From Bacillota bacterium (GTDB lineage: Bacteria > Bacillota > Clostridia > Lachnospirales > Lachnospiraceae), in assembly GCA_023409535.1 (NCBI GenBank), contig JAEYGZ010000046.1, forward strand, positions 124,001-188,000: a stretch of 64,000 bases of DNA. Reading direction: 5' to 3'. This document shows, in pieces, positions 43,610 to 52,696 of this stretch. The notes under the pieces are model-generated. The model saw only the letters and a list, made by a program, of their open reading frames with translations, had not been told where the DNA came from and searched no databases. The position numbers and the translations under genes are program-made. Each line of letters begins with the position of its first letter. Within the stretch, counting starts at the first letter, position 1.

Positions 43610-44278
43610 TTGGAGGATTTTGATCTTCATAAAGAGGTGACCGATAAATATTCCTTGCGGGGACGGGTATTTAACAAGCTGAGAGAGGATATTCTGTCCG
43701 GCGTCTATCAGGAAAATGAAGAACTGAAGGAAAATACCATCGGACTCGAGCTTGGTGTCAGCCGTACTCCGGTCAGAGAAGCGTTAAGACAGCTGGAATT
43801 AGAGGGCCTGGTTACGATGATTCCGAATAAAGGAGCCTATGTAACCGGCATCACCCAGAAGGATATCCATGACATCTATGTGATCCGTTCTTATCTGGAG
43901 GGCTTATGTGCAAAATGGGCCTGCGAACATATTACGGAAGCCCAGATCGAAGCTTTGGATGAGATATTATATCTTTCGGATTTTCATGCGCGAAGGAGTC
44001 ATTACGAACAGCTGGTGGAGCTGGATAATAAGTTCCACGACCTGATTTATAAGGCCTCGGGGAGTAAGATCCTGGAGCATGTACTATCGGATTTTCACCA
44101 TTATGTTGAGAGAATTCGCAAAATAACCCTCTCCATGCCAAGCCGTGCGTCCAAGTCAAGTCAGGAACATGCTGCAATTGTGGATGCAATCCGTAAACGT
44201 GACGGAGCACTGGCGGAATCCCTGGCCCATGAGCATATCATTAATACCATTAAGAACATCAGTGAGCAGGGGCTTTAG
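43610..44278 (+). CDS. GntR-family regulator with FCD domain
   Basis: A 222-residue regulator with an N-terminal winged helix (LREDILSGVYQENEEL, LGVSRTPVREALRQLE, IPNKGAYV) and a C-terminal FCD effector domain. The histidines that bind a metal and carboxylic-acid ligand are visible (HDLIYKASG, HAAIVDAIRKRD, HEHI). TTG is the start codon, after AAGGAGGG. It lies 45 nt after the dehydrogenase, so it likely controls this carboxylate pathway in response to an organic acid such as citrate. The dyad at 40791 is a candidate operator. Confidence 0.88.
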   Translation: MEDFDLHKEVTDKYSLRGRVFNKLREDILSGVYQENEELKENTIGLELGVSRTPVREALRQLELEGLVTMIPNKGAYVTGITQKDIHDIYVIRSYLEGLCAKWACEHITEAQIEALDEILYLSDFHARRSHYEQLVELDNKFHDLIYKASGSKILEHVLSDFHHYVERIRKITLSMPSRASKSSQEHAAIVDAIRKRDGALAESLAHEHIINTIKNISEQGL

Positions 44279-44345
44279 GGAGATGTCGGGTTCCTGCCAT
44301 GATTTGCGGATATCCTATGGATATTCGGATACGTTGCAATGTCCT

Positions 44346-44420
44346 GATACTTGTTAATATCTGGATATGTTATTAATATCCTGATATGTTATTAATATCC
44401 TGATATGTCTTTGATATAGG
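44346..44420. repeat. Degenerate tandem repeat of 19 bp
   Basis: Two exact units of GATATGTTATTAATATCCT (44364-44382, 44383-44401) are flanked by diverged units on both sides. Unit sequence is a near-palindrome GATAT..ATATC. It lies between the GntR gene and its terminator; no function known. Confidence 0.6.
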
Positions 44421-44439
44421 GATATATAGTTCATAAGAT

Positions 44440-44480
44440 AATCCTGTGGTTTCAGTTTATACGAAAGCACAGGATTTTTT
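44440..44480 (+). terminator. Terminator after the GntR gene
   Basis: AATCCTGTG (44440-44448) pairs with CACAGGATT (44468-44476), with a T-rich tail following. Confidence 0.7.
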
Positions 44481-44552
44481 ATACAACAAGACATACAGCT
44501 GTCCTGTTCGTATGATAAAATGAATCAATTAATTCAATGGGAGGTTATCCAT

Positions 44553-45251
44553 ATGATTCAAAATTATAATGATTTTATTCCTAATCTTCTTCAATCAGGC
44601 TTTTCCATGAGCGGCGGCAATCCTGAGGGGATATATTCGATTATTCCCTGGAGCTGGAATGAGGAGCCGCCCTATGAAACAAGTGTCCGCTGGCATACCG
44701 GCGAGCCTGACACGGATCCTTGGGAGTGGAGGATACGGGTGCTTAATGAGCGGGAGGATATCGCATACGCAAAATTGTTCTTCAAAAAGGGCGGATATAT
44801 CACAAAGGAATGGTATCCTTATTTTCTGGCAGTCAGGCGGCAGGGCAGAAGCTTTGAGGAGGAATATTCGGATGGTACCATAAGCCATTTTGCCAAGCAG
44901 ATCTATGATATTGTCACCCTGTATGGAAGCCTGCCGCTTCATGCCATCAAGGAAATCGGAGGATTTTCAAGAGAGGATGCCTCCAGGTTCGACAGAGCAC
45001 TGACGGAACTGCAGATGAAAATGTATCTTACCATGTGCGGCAGGCAGCAGAAGGTCTCCCGGAAAGGGGAGGAATACGGCTGGTCCTCAACGGTATTCTG
45101 TACGGTTGAGAGTTATTTTGGAGAGGAGTTGATTGATAAGGCAGATAAGATCAGTGTGCAGGAGGCTGTGGAGCAGATAACAAACAAAATATATCAATTG
45201 AATTCTGCTGCAGAGGAGAAAAAGATGGCCAGGTTCATTTATGGAAAGTGA
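44553..45251 (+). CDS. AlkZ-related protein of unknown role
   Basis: A 232-residue cytoplasmic protein with Trp-rich N-terminus (WSWNEEPP, HTGEPDTDPWEW) and a winged-helix-like middle (LPLHAIKEIGGFSREDA). It resembles the short clostridial proteins called AlkZ-related; the link to the DNA glycosylase AlkZ is by fold only, and I am moderately sure. The start at 44553 follows GGGAGGT. It is monocistronic; its own terminator-like hairpin lies at 45383-45423. Confidence 0.65.
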   Translation: MIQNYNDFIPNLLQSGFSMSGGNPEGIYSIIPWSWNEEPPYETSVRWHTGEPDTDPWEWRIRVLNEREDIAYAKLFFKKGGYITKEWYPYFLAVRRQGRSFEEEYSDGTISHFAKQIYDIVTLYGSLPLHAIKEIGGFSREDASRFDRALTELQMKMYLTMCGRQQKVSRKGEEYGWSSTVFCTVESYFGEELIDKADKISVQEAVEQITNKIYQLNSAAEEKKMARFIYGK

Positions 45252-45382
45252 TTATGGAGCAAAGTGATACTTCAATGCGTCAAAGCAGATGAATGGATGT
45301 TATTATAAATGGACAAAGTTTGTGAAGAGAATATTATTGTTAATATTATTAATGCAGTAAAAAGGCGCTCATACTTTTACAG

Positions 45383-45423
45383 GGAACCCCTAAGATTAGC
45401 TTTTATCTGATCTTAGGGGTTCC
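45383..45423. terminator. Terminator hairpin in the gap before the ABC importer operon
   Basis: GGAACCCCTAAGAT (45383-45396) and its perfect complement (45410-45423), 14 bp, loop 13 nt. It probably ends the AlkZ-related transcript. In the 498-bp gap 45252-45750 the only other visible items are this hairpin and the promoter region from 45617. Confidence 0.75.
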
Positions 45424-45616
45424 TTGCAAAAGGCAGTGCTTTATTTTTTATTGTTTGATAGGAAACTATTTGATGGCAGCCTGTAGATTTTAATATATTG
45501 ATAAAATATAAAGGTGTTTCGTAAACAGACAATATATTTTAAATCCTGCTGTTGTTAAAATTGCCTTAAAAATCATGCGTATCAATCGGAAATTGTTAAT
45601 TATGAACATTATAAAC

Positions 45617-45688
45617 GCAAATAATGCAATGTATATTTAAAAAAAACGCAATTAAAGCATAGTTTTTGTAGCCTATACTTGGTACAAT
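45617..45688 (+). promoter_or_regulatory. Promoter and shared regulatory motif of the glycan importer operon
   Basis: Begins GCAAATAATGCAAT, continues with an A-rich spacer, GCAATTAAAGCATAG, TTTTTGTA, and closes in TACAAT (45683-45688). The same sequence, with few changes and one small gap, lies before the GH105 gene (53716-53784). The repeated GCAA elements would suit direct binding by the AraC regulator at 52697-53614. Confidence 0.6.
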
Positions 45689-45750
45689 CCTATTAAAATG
45701 ATTGATAAGGTTGAATTTGTTCTTGCAGTATGTCGTACAGGAGGAGATCA

Positions 45751-46692
45751 ATGAAAGAAAGCAAAACGAAATCGGGTAAGCGAGCCCATAAAGTTTCAAA
45801 GAAAACATATTTGAAGAATAACTACCAATTATATTTAATGCTGGTTCTTCCTCTGGTGTATTTGATTTTGTTTAAATATAAGCCGATGCTGGGCGCAGTA
45901 GTAGCATTTAAAAAGTTTAATATTTTTGCAGGCATTGCAGGCAGTGACTGGGTCGGTCTTGCACATTTTAAAGAAGCATTTTCTTCTGAGGCATTTTGGC
46001 TGTCGTTAAAAAATACTTTAGTTTTAAATTTGGGTGATATTATTCTGGGTTTCCCGGTTCCCATTATCTTAGCCTTGTTTCTTTATGAAATTAATAATCG
46101 GTATATTAAGAAAGCTACTCAATTAATTTTGTATCTGCCCAACTTTTTATCCTGGGTAATTATTGCCGGAATCATTAGTCAAATATGTTCGAGCAATGGT
46201 TTGCTTAACAGAACAATTACGGCGCTTGGAGGAACGGAAATTGATTTCCTTACCACTCCTTCTATATGGAGAGTTGTCTACTGGGTAACCGGTATATGGC
46301 AGGGGGCAGGTTACGGATTAATTATTTATTTGGCAGCGCTTACAGGCACGGATCCTAATTTAAGTGAAGCAGCCTATATTGATGGGGCAGGAAGATTAAA
46401 AAGAATTTTGTTCGTTACGATCCCCCAGATCAAGGGTACCATCACGGTAATGTTGATCATGGCACTTGGAAAAGTGGTTGCCATTGGATTTGAACGGCCG
46501 TATATGATGGGAAATACACTCGTGAAAAATGCTTCAGAGGTTATCAGTACCTACGTTTACAGCGTTGGTCTGCAAGCAGGACGATTTGATTTTGCAACTG
46601 CAATCGGTCTGTTCCAATCCGTAGTCGGTGTAATCCTTATTCTGGTAGTAAATGCTTTAGCAAAGAAATTCGGGGAGGAAGGGATAATATAA
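45751..46692 (+). CDS. Carbohydrate ABC importer permease (LplB type)
   Basis: A 313-residue permease with six helices and a basic cytoplasmic N-terminus (KESKTKSGKRAHK). The docking loop is EAAYIDGAGRLKRILFVTIP, the standard EAA motif. Members of this family (LplB/YtcQ type) import oligosaccharides of pectin or xylan. The ATG at 45751 follows AGGAGG by seven nt. It overlaps the second permease gene by one base, with the binding protein further downstream. No ATPase gene is present, so it probably uses a shared MsmK-like ATPase. Confidence 0.9.
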   Translation: MKESKTKSGKRAHKVSKKTYLKNNYQLYLMLVLPLVYLILFKYKPMLGAVVAFKKFNIFAGIAGSDWVGLAHFKEAFSSEAFWLSLKNTLVLNLGDIILGFPVPIILALFLYEINNRYIKKATQLILYLPNFLSWVIIAGIISQICSSNGLLNRTITALGGTEIDFLTTPSIWRVVYWVTGIWQGAGYGLIIYLAALTGTDPNLSEAAYIDGAGRLKRILFVTIPQIKGTITVMLIMALGKVVAIGFERPYMMGNTLVKNASEVISTYVYSVGLQAGRFDFATAIGLFQSVVGVILILVVNALAKKFGEEGII

Positions 46693-47558
46693 TGAGTGAA
46701 GTAAAGAGTAAATCAGCTATATTTTTTCAAATAACGGTAGGCATCATTTTTGTCATTATATCTTTGGTGACGCTGGTTCCGATTTTACGTGTAATATCGA
46801 TATCCCTTAGTTCGAAAACGGCAATATTATCCGGCCAGGTATGGATTTTTCCGGTTCAATTTACTGCTGAAGCATATCAAAGAGCATTTGGAAACAGTAA
46901 TTTTACGAATTCGTTCCTGTATTCCATCCTCATAACGTTAGCTTATACGGGAATTTGTATGATAATGACAATCCTGGCAGCTTATCCGCTTTCGAAGCCG
47001 GGCCTAAAGGGCAGAAAAATGATAATGACATTGTTTGTTCTTACTATGTACTTTGATCCCGGAACGATACCAAACTATTTGAATGTGAAAAGCTTCGGAT
47101 TTATTGATACCATATGGGCACTGCTGATTCCGGGAGCTCTAAGTACATATAACCTGATAATAATGCGTTCGTTTTTTATAGGAATAGAAAAATCGCTTTA
47201 TGAATCGGCATACATGGATGGCTGTACTGAATTTAAGGCTTTATTAAAGATTGCATTGCCGCTGGCAGTTCCCGCAGTGGCTACCTTAAGCCTCTTCTAT
47301 GCGGTAAGCCGCTGGAACGGAGTCAGCGATGTTTTATATTATATCAATCGAACAGGCTTATATACAGTACAGATGATGCTGAAGCAAATGATCGACTCAG
47401 TAAGAATTTCGCTGCAGGAGGGGACAACCTCCCAGCTTATCGCAGATAATATTAAAGCAGCCAGTATTGTTATCTCCATGACCCCTATGTTGATTGCCTA
47501 TCCGTTTATCCAGAGGTACTTTACCAAGGGAATTATGCTGGGAGCTGTTAAGGGCTAA
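46692..47558 (+). CDS. Carbohydrate ABC importer permease (YtcP/LplC type)
   Basis: A 288-residue permease with six helices and EAA-loop ESAYMDGCTEFKALLKIALP. It is the partner of the LplB-type permease. Its ATG overlaps the stop of the first permease gene by one base (TAATG). The binding lipoprotein gene starts 125 nt downstream. The transported sugar is inferred only from the GH105 and lyase-like neighbours. Confidence 0.9.
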   Translation: MSEVKSKSAIFFQITVGIIFVIISLVTLVPILRVISISLSSKTAILSGQVWIFPVQFTAEAYQRAFGNSNFTNSFLYSILITLAYTGICMIMTILAAYPLSKPGLKGRKMIMTLFVLTMYFDPGTIPNYLNVKSFGFIDTIWALLIPGALSTYNLIIMRSFFIGIEKSLYESAYMDGCTEFKALLKIALPLAVPAVATLSLFYAVSRWNGVSDVLYYINRTGLYTVQMMLKQMIDSVRISLQEGTTSQLIADNIKAASIVISMTPMLIAYPFIQRYFTKGIMLGAVKG

Positions 47559-47683
47559 GGTAAATCACTATTGTATTCAAATCATATGTCTATGTGCGAA
47601 AAGTTTTTTGTGAAACACATAAACACTTGATTTAAATAAAAATGGCATAGAGCGTATACCAAATAAAATTAGGAGGAAGAACT

Positions 47684-49300
47684 ATGAAAAAAAGGTTACC
47701 ATCAACATGCGCATTATTACTGGCCGTTGCTTTGACTTTAACAGCCTGCGGCCAAAAGGCAGATAATTCAGGCACGGCAGCTCCTACAAGTGCAGGTACG
47801 GCAGAAGATGCTGCATCCTCATCAGGCGATACGAAGGATAACGCAGAGGTGCAGGAAATCTCCGTTATGGTTTGGGATCGCGGTAATGCGGCACCAAATA
47901 CGACAAGTGAAGACAATTCTTTAACAAAATGGATTCAGGAACAGGTTTTAGCGGCTTGTAATGTAAAGGTTAATTTTGTGGCAGTACCAAGATCCGGCTC
48001 AGATGATAAGATTAATATTATGATGGCCGGCGGAACGGCTCCTGATGTGATATTTACCTATGATCAGAGCATTTATGGCAATTATGCATCAAATAATGGT
48101 TTAGCTGATTTGTCAGAAGCATATGCAAAATACGGTGCAACAATCAACAGTACGATAGGTGATATCCAGAGTATGGGGCAGTTAGACGGTAAACAATATG
48201 CGATTATGAGGAGAAGAGGCTTGCAGGTTCCCCGGCATGTTTCCTATATCAGAAAAGACTGGCTGGATGCACTTGGTATGAATATTCCGGCGACAAAAGA
48301 AGAATTATTTGCCTGCCTGCGTGCCTTTAAAGAGAAGAACCCGGGTAATGTTGAAAATGTAATACCGTGGGGTATGGGCGGTACGGTTGATACGGAGAAA
48401 TTCTATCTTAATTTTATTGGTTCCTATGTACCGGAATTATCAGAGAAAGATGCCTATATTTATTCGGAAAATCTGAAGATCTTTGCACCCGGTGGGGTGG
48501 ATGGCCTGAAGCAGATGAATCAACTATATAGTGAAGGACTGATAGCCAAGGATTTTGCGGCTGATATTACAACAGATATATACATGCAGAATGTAAGTGC
48601 GGGTAATGTCGGCTTTGCATTGGATGACACCACGAGAATATTTGATTATGTACCGGCATTGAAGTCTCTTGTTCCTGATGCGGAATTTGTTGCCGTAAAC
48701 TGCTTTGATACTCCGGAAGGCGATTACTGCAATCCTACCGAGCCGTTATTTGGAATGTTTGTTATGGTACCTGCGAAAAGTGCCAATAAAGTGGATGCCG
48801 TTATGAAATATCTCAATTGGCTGGCAGATGCCGCAAATGCTGAAAACGTAGCATTTACACCGGATCATACCCTTAGTGACGCAGGTGTACCGGTCGGCTT
48901 AACAGAGGATGAATTATTTGCCAAAGGATATCCGGGAACAGCTGCAGATTTAAATATTGTTAATGAACACTTTGCATATGTAGATAATAAAGATGCTGTT
49001 GTATCAACCTGGGTGAAGGGAAATGCATGGTCTGACGAAGAATACTTTAACAGTTTCTATGATGTTTTAACAACGGATCAGTATCTATATCCTACTTTCC
49101 CCGTTATACTGGAAGCCGAGGCCACCTATCTGGCAAATGTGAAAAAATTAGCGATTGAATATGTTTATAAGCTCATCAGCTGTGATCCAGGCGAGTTTGA
49201 CACATTACAGAAATCTGAATATCAAAATTTAGTGAATGCAGGGCTGGAAAAGATTTTTGAAGAAAGAGCCGCTTACTATGATGCAAATGTAGCTAAGTAA
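47684..49300 (+). CDS. Extracellular solute-binding lipoprotein of the glycan importer
   Basis: A 538-residue lipoprotein. The lipobox is LTACG, followed by a Thr/Ser/Ala-rich tether (about 25-45), then a family 1 binding protein fold with VMVWDRG, VAVPRSGS and MMAGGTAPDVIF. The size agrees with LplA-type receptors for large oligosaccharides. RBS AGGAGG is just upstream. A stable hairpin follows, so its mRNA segment may be more abundant than that of the later genes. Confidence 0.9.
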   Translation: MKKRLPSTCALLLAVALTLTACGQKADNSGTAAPTSAGTAEDAASSSGDTKDNAEVQEISVMVWDRGNAAPNTTSEDNSLTKWIQEQVLAACNVKVNFVAVPRSGSDDKINIMMAGGTAPDVIFTYDQSIYGNYASNNGLADLSEAYAKYGATINSTIGDIQSMGQLDGKQYAIMRRRGLQVPRHVSYIRKDWLDALGMNIPATKEELFACLRAFKEKNPGNVENVIPWGMGGTVDTEKFYLNFIGSYVPELSEKDAYIYSENLKIFAPGGVDGLKQMNQLYSEGLIAKDFAADITTDIYMQNVSAGNVGFALDDTTRIFDYVPALKSLVPDAEFVAVNCFDTPEGDYCNPTEPLFGMFVMVPAKSANKVDAVMKYLNWLADAANAENVAFTPDHTLSDAGVPVGLTEDELFAKGYPGTAADLNIVNEHFAYVDNKDAVVSTWVKGNAWSDEEYFNSFYDVLTTDQYLYPTFPVILEAEATYLANVKKLAIEYVYKLISCDPGEFDTLQKSEYQNLVNAGLEKIFEERAAYYDANVAK

Positions 49301-49320
49301 TTCAAAGTTTATATCATAAG

Positions 49321-49350
49321 CAATGGGCAGCAAGGAAAGCTGCCCTATTG
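49321..49350 (+). terminator. Hairpin after the solute-binding protein gene
   Basis: GGGCAGC (49325-49331) pairs with GCTGCCC (49339-49345), extended by CAAT/TATTG with one bulge. No T-run. Probably an mRNA-stabilising or partial terminator between the receptor gene and the hydrolase gene. Confidence 0.5.
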
Positions 49351-49389
49351 CTTTACCGGTTACCGGTTCCATGGTGCATGGAGGGGACG

Positions 49390-51027
49390 ATGTCAAAACT
49401 TACAAAGATATTATCAACAGGATATGATATTCTGATGGGAATAGATCAAACAATTGGTGAACAGGAAAGGAACAATTCTTATGATCTGGAGAGAGTGTGT
49501 AACATCATTCACTGGCTGGAAGGGTTATGTGATCATGAAAAACTCTATTATACTCCAAGGTGTGTAAGGGAAGAAACAGGCTCTTTGCAGGTTTATGTCA
49601 GGGATGAAACAGGGCAGGGAGTTCCGGCTCAGGTAAAGCTGTTCCCGATAAGTACAGGAAAGAATGAGCATATAAATAATACGAAAAATGAGTTGAATTT
49701 TCAAAGAGAAATAACAGGCTGGGAGGGTGAACTTAAGCTTATTCTGCCAATTGGAGTTTATTCTGTTGAAATCTCAAAGGGCTCTGAATATACGATTATC
49801 AGGCATGAAATAAGAATCAATAAGGATAAAGCCTCACAGCTTACAATAGAGCTTGTGCCCATCCTTCATCTCAGAAGAGAAAATTGGTATTCTGGTGATT
49901 TGCATCATCACAGCATTTACAGCAGCCCGGTTTATGGAGGCACCGATCCGGTCCTTGAAGGTCCGAAAACGGTCTGCAGGTCCATGATGGCCATGGGCGC
50001 TTCCTTCGGCGCGTTAAGCGATCATCATAACATATTAAACCACCCGGAATGGGCAGCGTTACAAAATGATAAATTTATCCCGATTCTATCTAAGGAAATA
50101 TCAACCTCCAACGGACATGTCATGTCGCTGGGAGCGGCAAAGGATGTGATCTATCACATTCCGGACGGTAAAAATCGTACGGAGGAATATCTCCGTAAGG
50201 AATTTATTAGAATTACGGAGGAGATTAAAGGCTTGGGCGGGCTTCCTCAGATCAATCATCCCCGGGACCGTAGTAAAGCAATCTCCTGGAATGAGGAGTA
50301 TGATGATATCCTTCAGATATTTGAGACCATGGAACTATGGAACGGTTCAAACCCCATGCTGGAAGGCACGGCCAATCACAGGGCTTTTCTTCTCTGGCTG
50401 AAATTGCTGGAAGAGGGACGTTATATCCCCGCAACAGCCGGAAGTGATACGCACAATATCCTTGCCAATGATTACCATGCTTACTTCAATCAGCTCAGCT
50501 GGCTGGCGGAACTAATTACGCAAAAGAGACTTCCCATACCGAAGGAGCTTACGCAAGAGGTTGCTTCCTACATCAGATTTTATAAGGAGGTTATGCCTGC
50601 TCTTAAGAAATGGGCTGAGAATCTGACAAGTGCCTGTGTCAGAAATTATGTTCATGTTACCGGAGAGGTAACACAGAGCACTTTGTTATCAAGTCTTAAG
50701 CAAGGGCACAGCTTTCTGACAAACGGTCCGATTTTAATTCCTGAAATTTCAGGAAAATTACCGGGAGAAACCTTGGCTCCAAAGCCGGATAAGACCGATA
50801 TCAGCATTAAATTGCTGGCAAACCGCCCTTTAAAACAGCTATTGATCTATAGCAACGGAAACAGAAGGACTGATCTGTCATTGGAAACACGTGATCAAAT
50901 GCAGGGAAGCTATGATTACAGCAGGATACTATGTGATATCAGCCTTAAGGATATCAAATGGATGTTTTTCATAGCAAAGGATGATTGTAACAATATGGCG
51001 ATTACAAATCCGATATTTTTTGAATAA
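49390..51027 (+). CDS. PHP/CehA-type metallohydrolase of the glycan locus
   Basis: A 545-residue protein. The central part has the PHP signature GDLHHHS near residue 170, then LSDHHN, INHPRD and AGSDTHN: together the metal ligands of the PHP/CehA-McbA fold. The N-terminal 150 residues and C-terminal 130 residues appear to be beta-rich accessory domains. No signal peptide is seen. It is in an operon with the importer and a toroid protein, so a phosphoester or ester hydrolysis on a modified sugar is possible. The ATG at 49390 follows GGAGGGG. The exact substrate is unknown. Confidence 0.78.
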   Translation: MSKLTKILSTGYDILMGIDQTIGEQERNNSYDLERVCNIIHWLEGLCDHEKLYYTPRCVREETGSLQVYVRDETGQGVPAQVKLFPISTGKNEHINNTKNELNFQREITGWEGELKLILPIGVYSVEISKGSEYTIIRHEIRINKDKASQLTIELVPILHLRRENWYSGDLHHHSIYSSPVYGGTDPVLEGPKTVCRSMMAMGASFGALSDHHNILNHPEWAALQNDKFIPILSKEISTSNGHVMSLGAAKDVIYHIPDGKNRTEEYLRKEFIRITEEIKGLGGLPQINHPRDRSKAISWNEEYDDILQIFETMELWNGSNPMLEGTANHRAFLLWLKLLEEGRYIPATAGSDTHNILANDYHAYFNQLSWLAELITQKRLPIPKELTQEVASYIRFYKEVMPALKKWAENLTSACVRNYVHVTGEVTQSTLLSSLKQGHSFLTNGPILIPEISGKLPGETLAPKPDKTDISIKLLANRPLKQLLIYSNGNRRTDLSLETRDQMQGSYDYSRILCDISLKDIKWMFFIAKDDCNNMAITNPIFFE

Positions 51028-51047
51028 GTAAAGTTAGGAGAGCCGGC

Positions 51048-52685
51048 ATGGAAAGATATATAGGAAGAATCATTCGTTCTGCCGAAAAAAGAGCAGCCGA
51101 TTTTATGCAAAATCAGATTATGGACACAGGCAGAAGAGATTATGGAAGCTTAAGAAATCCAATCGTGGATGTAAAGCCCACGGTATATGTGTTAACAACA
51201 TCCGTTGCGGTATATTTGAATCAGGAGAGCCGCTACTGTCATGATCCGAAGCTGTATGCCGCCATCAACCGTGGGCTGGATTTTATCGCCCTGAATCAAA
51301 GGGAGGACGGCAGCTTTGACTACCCCACCTGTAATTTTAAATCAGCGCCGGATACCTCATTTTGCTTTAAACGGCTGATCGCAGCCTATCGTCTGCTGCA
51401 AAAGTTTGATACAGAGGATCAGACTAAGGTATTGAAAGAGAAATATTTCAAAATACTTACCAATGCGCTTCAAGGAATTAAGAACGGGGGCTTTCATACA
51501 CCCAATCATCGATGGGCGATCTGCGCCGCATTGATGCAGGGGGCAAACCTGCTTACCGGACAGCCGGCGGCAGAAATTTATCTTGATAAAGTAAAGGAAT
51601 ATCTTGCAGAGGGAATTGACGGTGACAAGGACGGACAGTATGCCGAGCGTTCCACAGGGGGATATAATGCTGTTGTAAATAATGCAATGCTGGCAATGTA
51701 TGAGGAAAGTAAGGACGAGACCTATCTTGGCTATGTGGAGCGTAATCTTCATATGATGCTTACTTATATCGATCCTGATGACACGATCTTCACACAAAAT
51801 TCAACCAGGCAGGATCAGGGAAGGAAAGCTTACATGGATCTCTATTTTTATCAATATCTTTACCTGACCAGCCTTCATTTTAATCCGGAATTTGACGCCG
51901 CGGCACATAAGATAATCATGGACAATGCAGAACGCGGTGATCCGGCGCCGGATTGTCTTCATAATCTCATGCTGAAGGATGCGATGTATCACTATAAGTT
52001 CGTTGGCTGCGGTTTTTTGGAAAGCTATCATAGCTATTATGAGAAGCCCGGGATTGTCCGTGTAAAGACCCCGGGATTTGGATATACCGTTTTGAAAGGC
52101 AGCAGTGCCTTCTTGTTCCTTCAGGTGAAAGAGACTCCGGTTTTTCTTAGGGTTGGGGAAAGCTATTGCGCAGTTCGCAACTTTATACCACAGACGCTGG
52201 AGGCTATGGAGAAAGAATATACGCTGACTTCCACCGTGCAAAGCTGGTACTACAAGCCTTTTCGGGATTATTCGGGAACCAGTGACTGGTGGGAGATGGA
52301 TCATTCCAAAAGAGAGCTGCTGCATAACAGCGAGGTATGTCTGACGGTTCATGTAAAAGAGCTGGCAGATGGATTGCAGCTGACAATGAAGGCCGAGGGA
52401 TTAGACGGTCTTCCCCTTCGGCTCCAGATCTGCGTGCCTTCCGGCAGTATCCTGGAAAATGAGCATTTTTATCTACAGGCAGAAAAAGGTTCCGGTATGA
52501 TATTACGGGACGGATATGTCAATCTCATCCATCATCAAAACCGTATCCAAATAGGACCGGGATTTGGTACCCATGAATTTCCGGGTCATTATTCCGGGGA
52601 AGAAAAGAATGATATGGGCTATACAATCTATCTTAACGAATATACGCCCTGCGAGAAGACAATTACCCTTACTGTGGCGGGATGA
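51048..52685 (+). CDS. Toroid-fold protein, possible polysaccharide lyase or hydrolase
   Basis: A 545-residue cytoplasmic protein. The first 330 residues are helical (NRGLDFIALNQREDGSFDY, HRWAICAALMQGANLL, AERSTGGYNAVVNNAML), like an alpha/alpha toroid of GH or lyase families. The rest is beta-rich with YKFVGCGFLESYHSYYEKPG and a beta-sandwich end. That plan recalls heparinase or alginate-lyase folds, but I do not recognise the family. It starts 20 nt after the hydrolase gene and ends 11 nt before the convergent AraC gene. Confidence 0.7.
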   Translation: MERYIGRIIRSAEKRAADFMQNQIMDTGRRDYGSLRNPIVDVKPTVYVLTTSVAVYLNQESRYCHDPKLYAAINRGLDFIALNQREDGSFDYPTCNFKSAPDTSFCFKRLIAAYRLLQKFDTEDQTKVLKEKYFKILTNALQGIKNGGFHTPNHRWAICAALMQGANLLTGQPAAEIYLDKVKEYLAEGIDGDKDGQYAERSTGGYNAVVNNAMLAMYEESKDETYLGYVERNLHMMLTYIDPDDTIFTQNSTRQDQGRKAYMDLYFYQYLYLTSLHFNPEFDAAAHKIIMDNAERGDPAPDCLHNLMLKDAMYHYKFVGCGFLESYHSYYEKPGIVRVKTPGFGYTVLKGSSAFLFLQVKETPVFLRVGESYCAVRNFIPQTLEAMEKEYTLTSTVQSWYYKPFRDYSGTSDWWEMDHSKRELLHNSEVCLTVHVKELADGLQLTMKAEGLDGLPLRLQICVPSGSILENEHFYLQAEKGSGMILRDGYVNLIHHQNRIQIGPGFGTHEFPGHYSGEEKNDMGYTIYLNEYTPCEKTITLTVAG

Positions 52686-52696
52686 TTCCTTCGCCA

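Noticed and set aside
44283..44354. 23-codon ORF after the GntR gene
   Set aside because: The apparent GGGAG is too close to the ATG and the frame runs into the tandem repeat.
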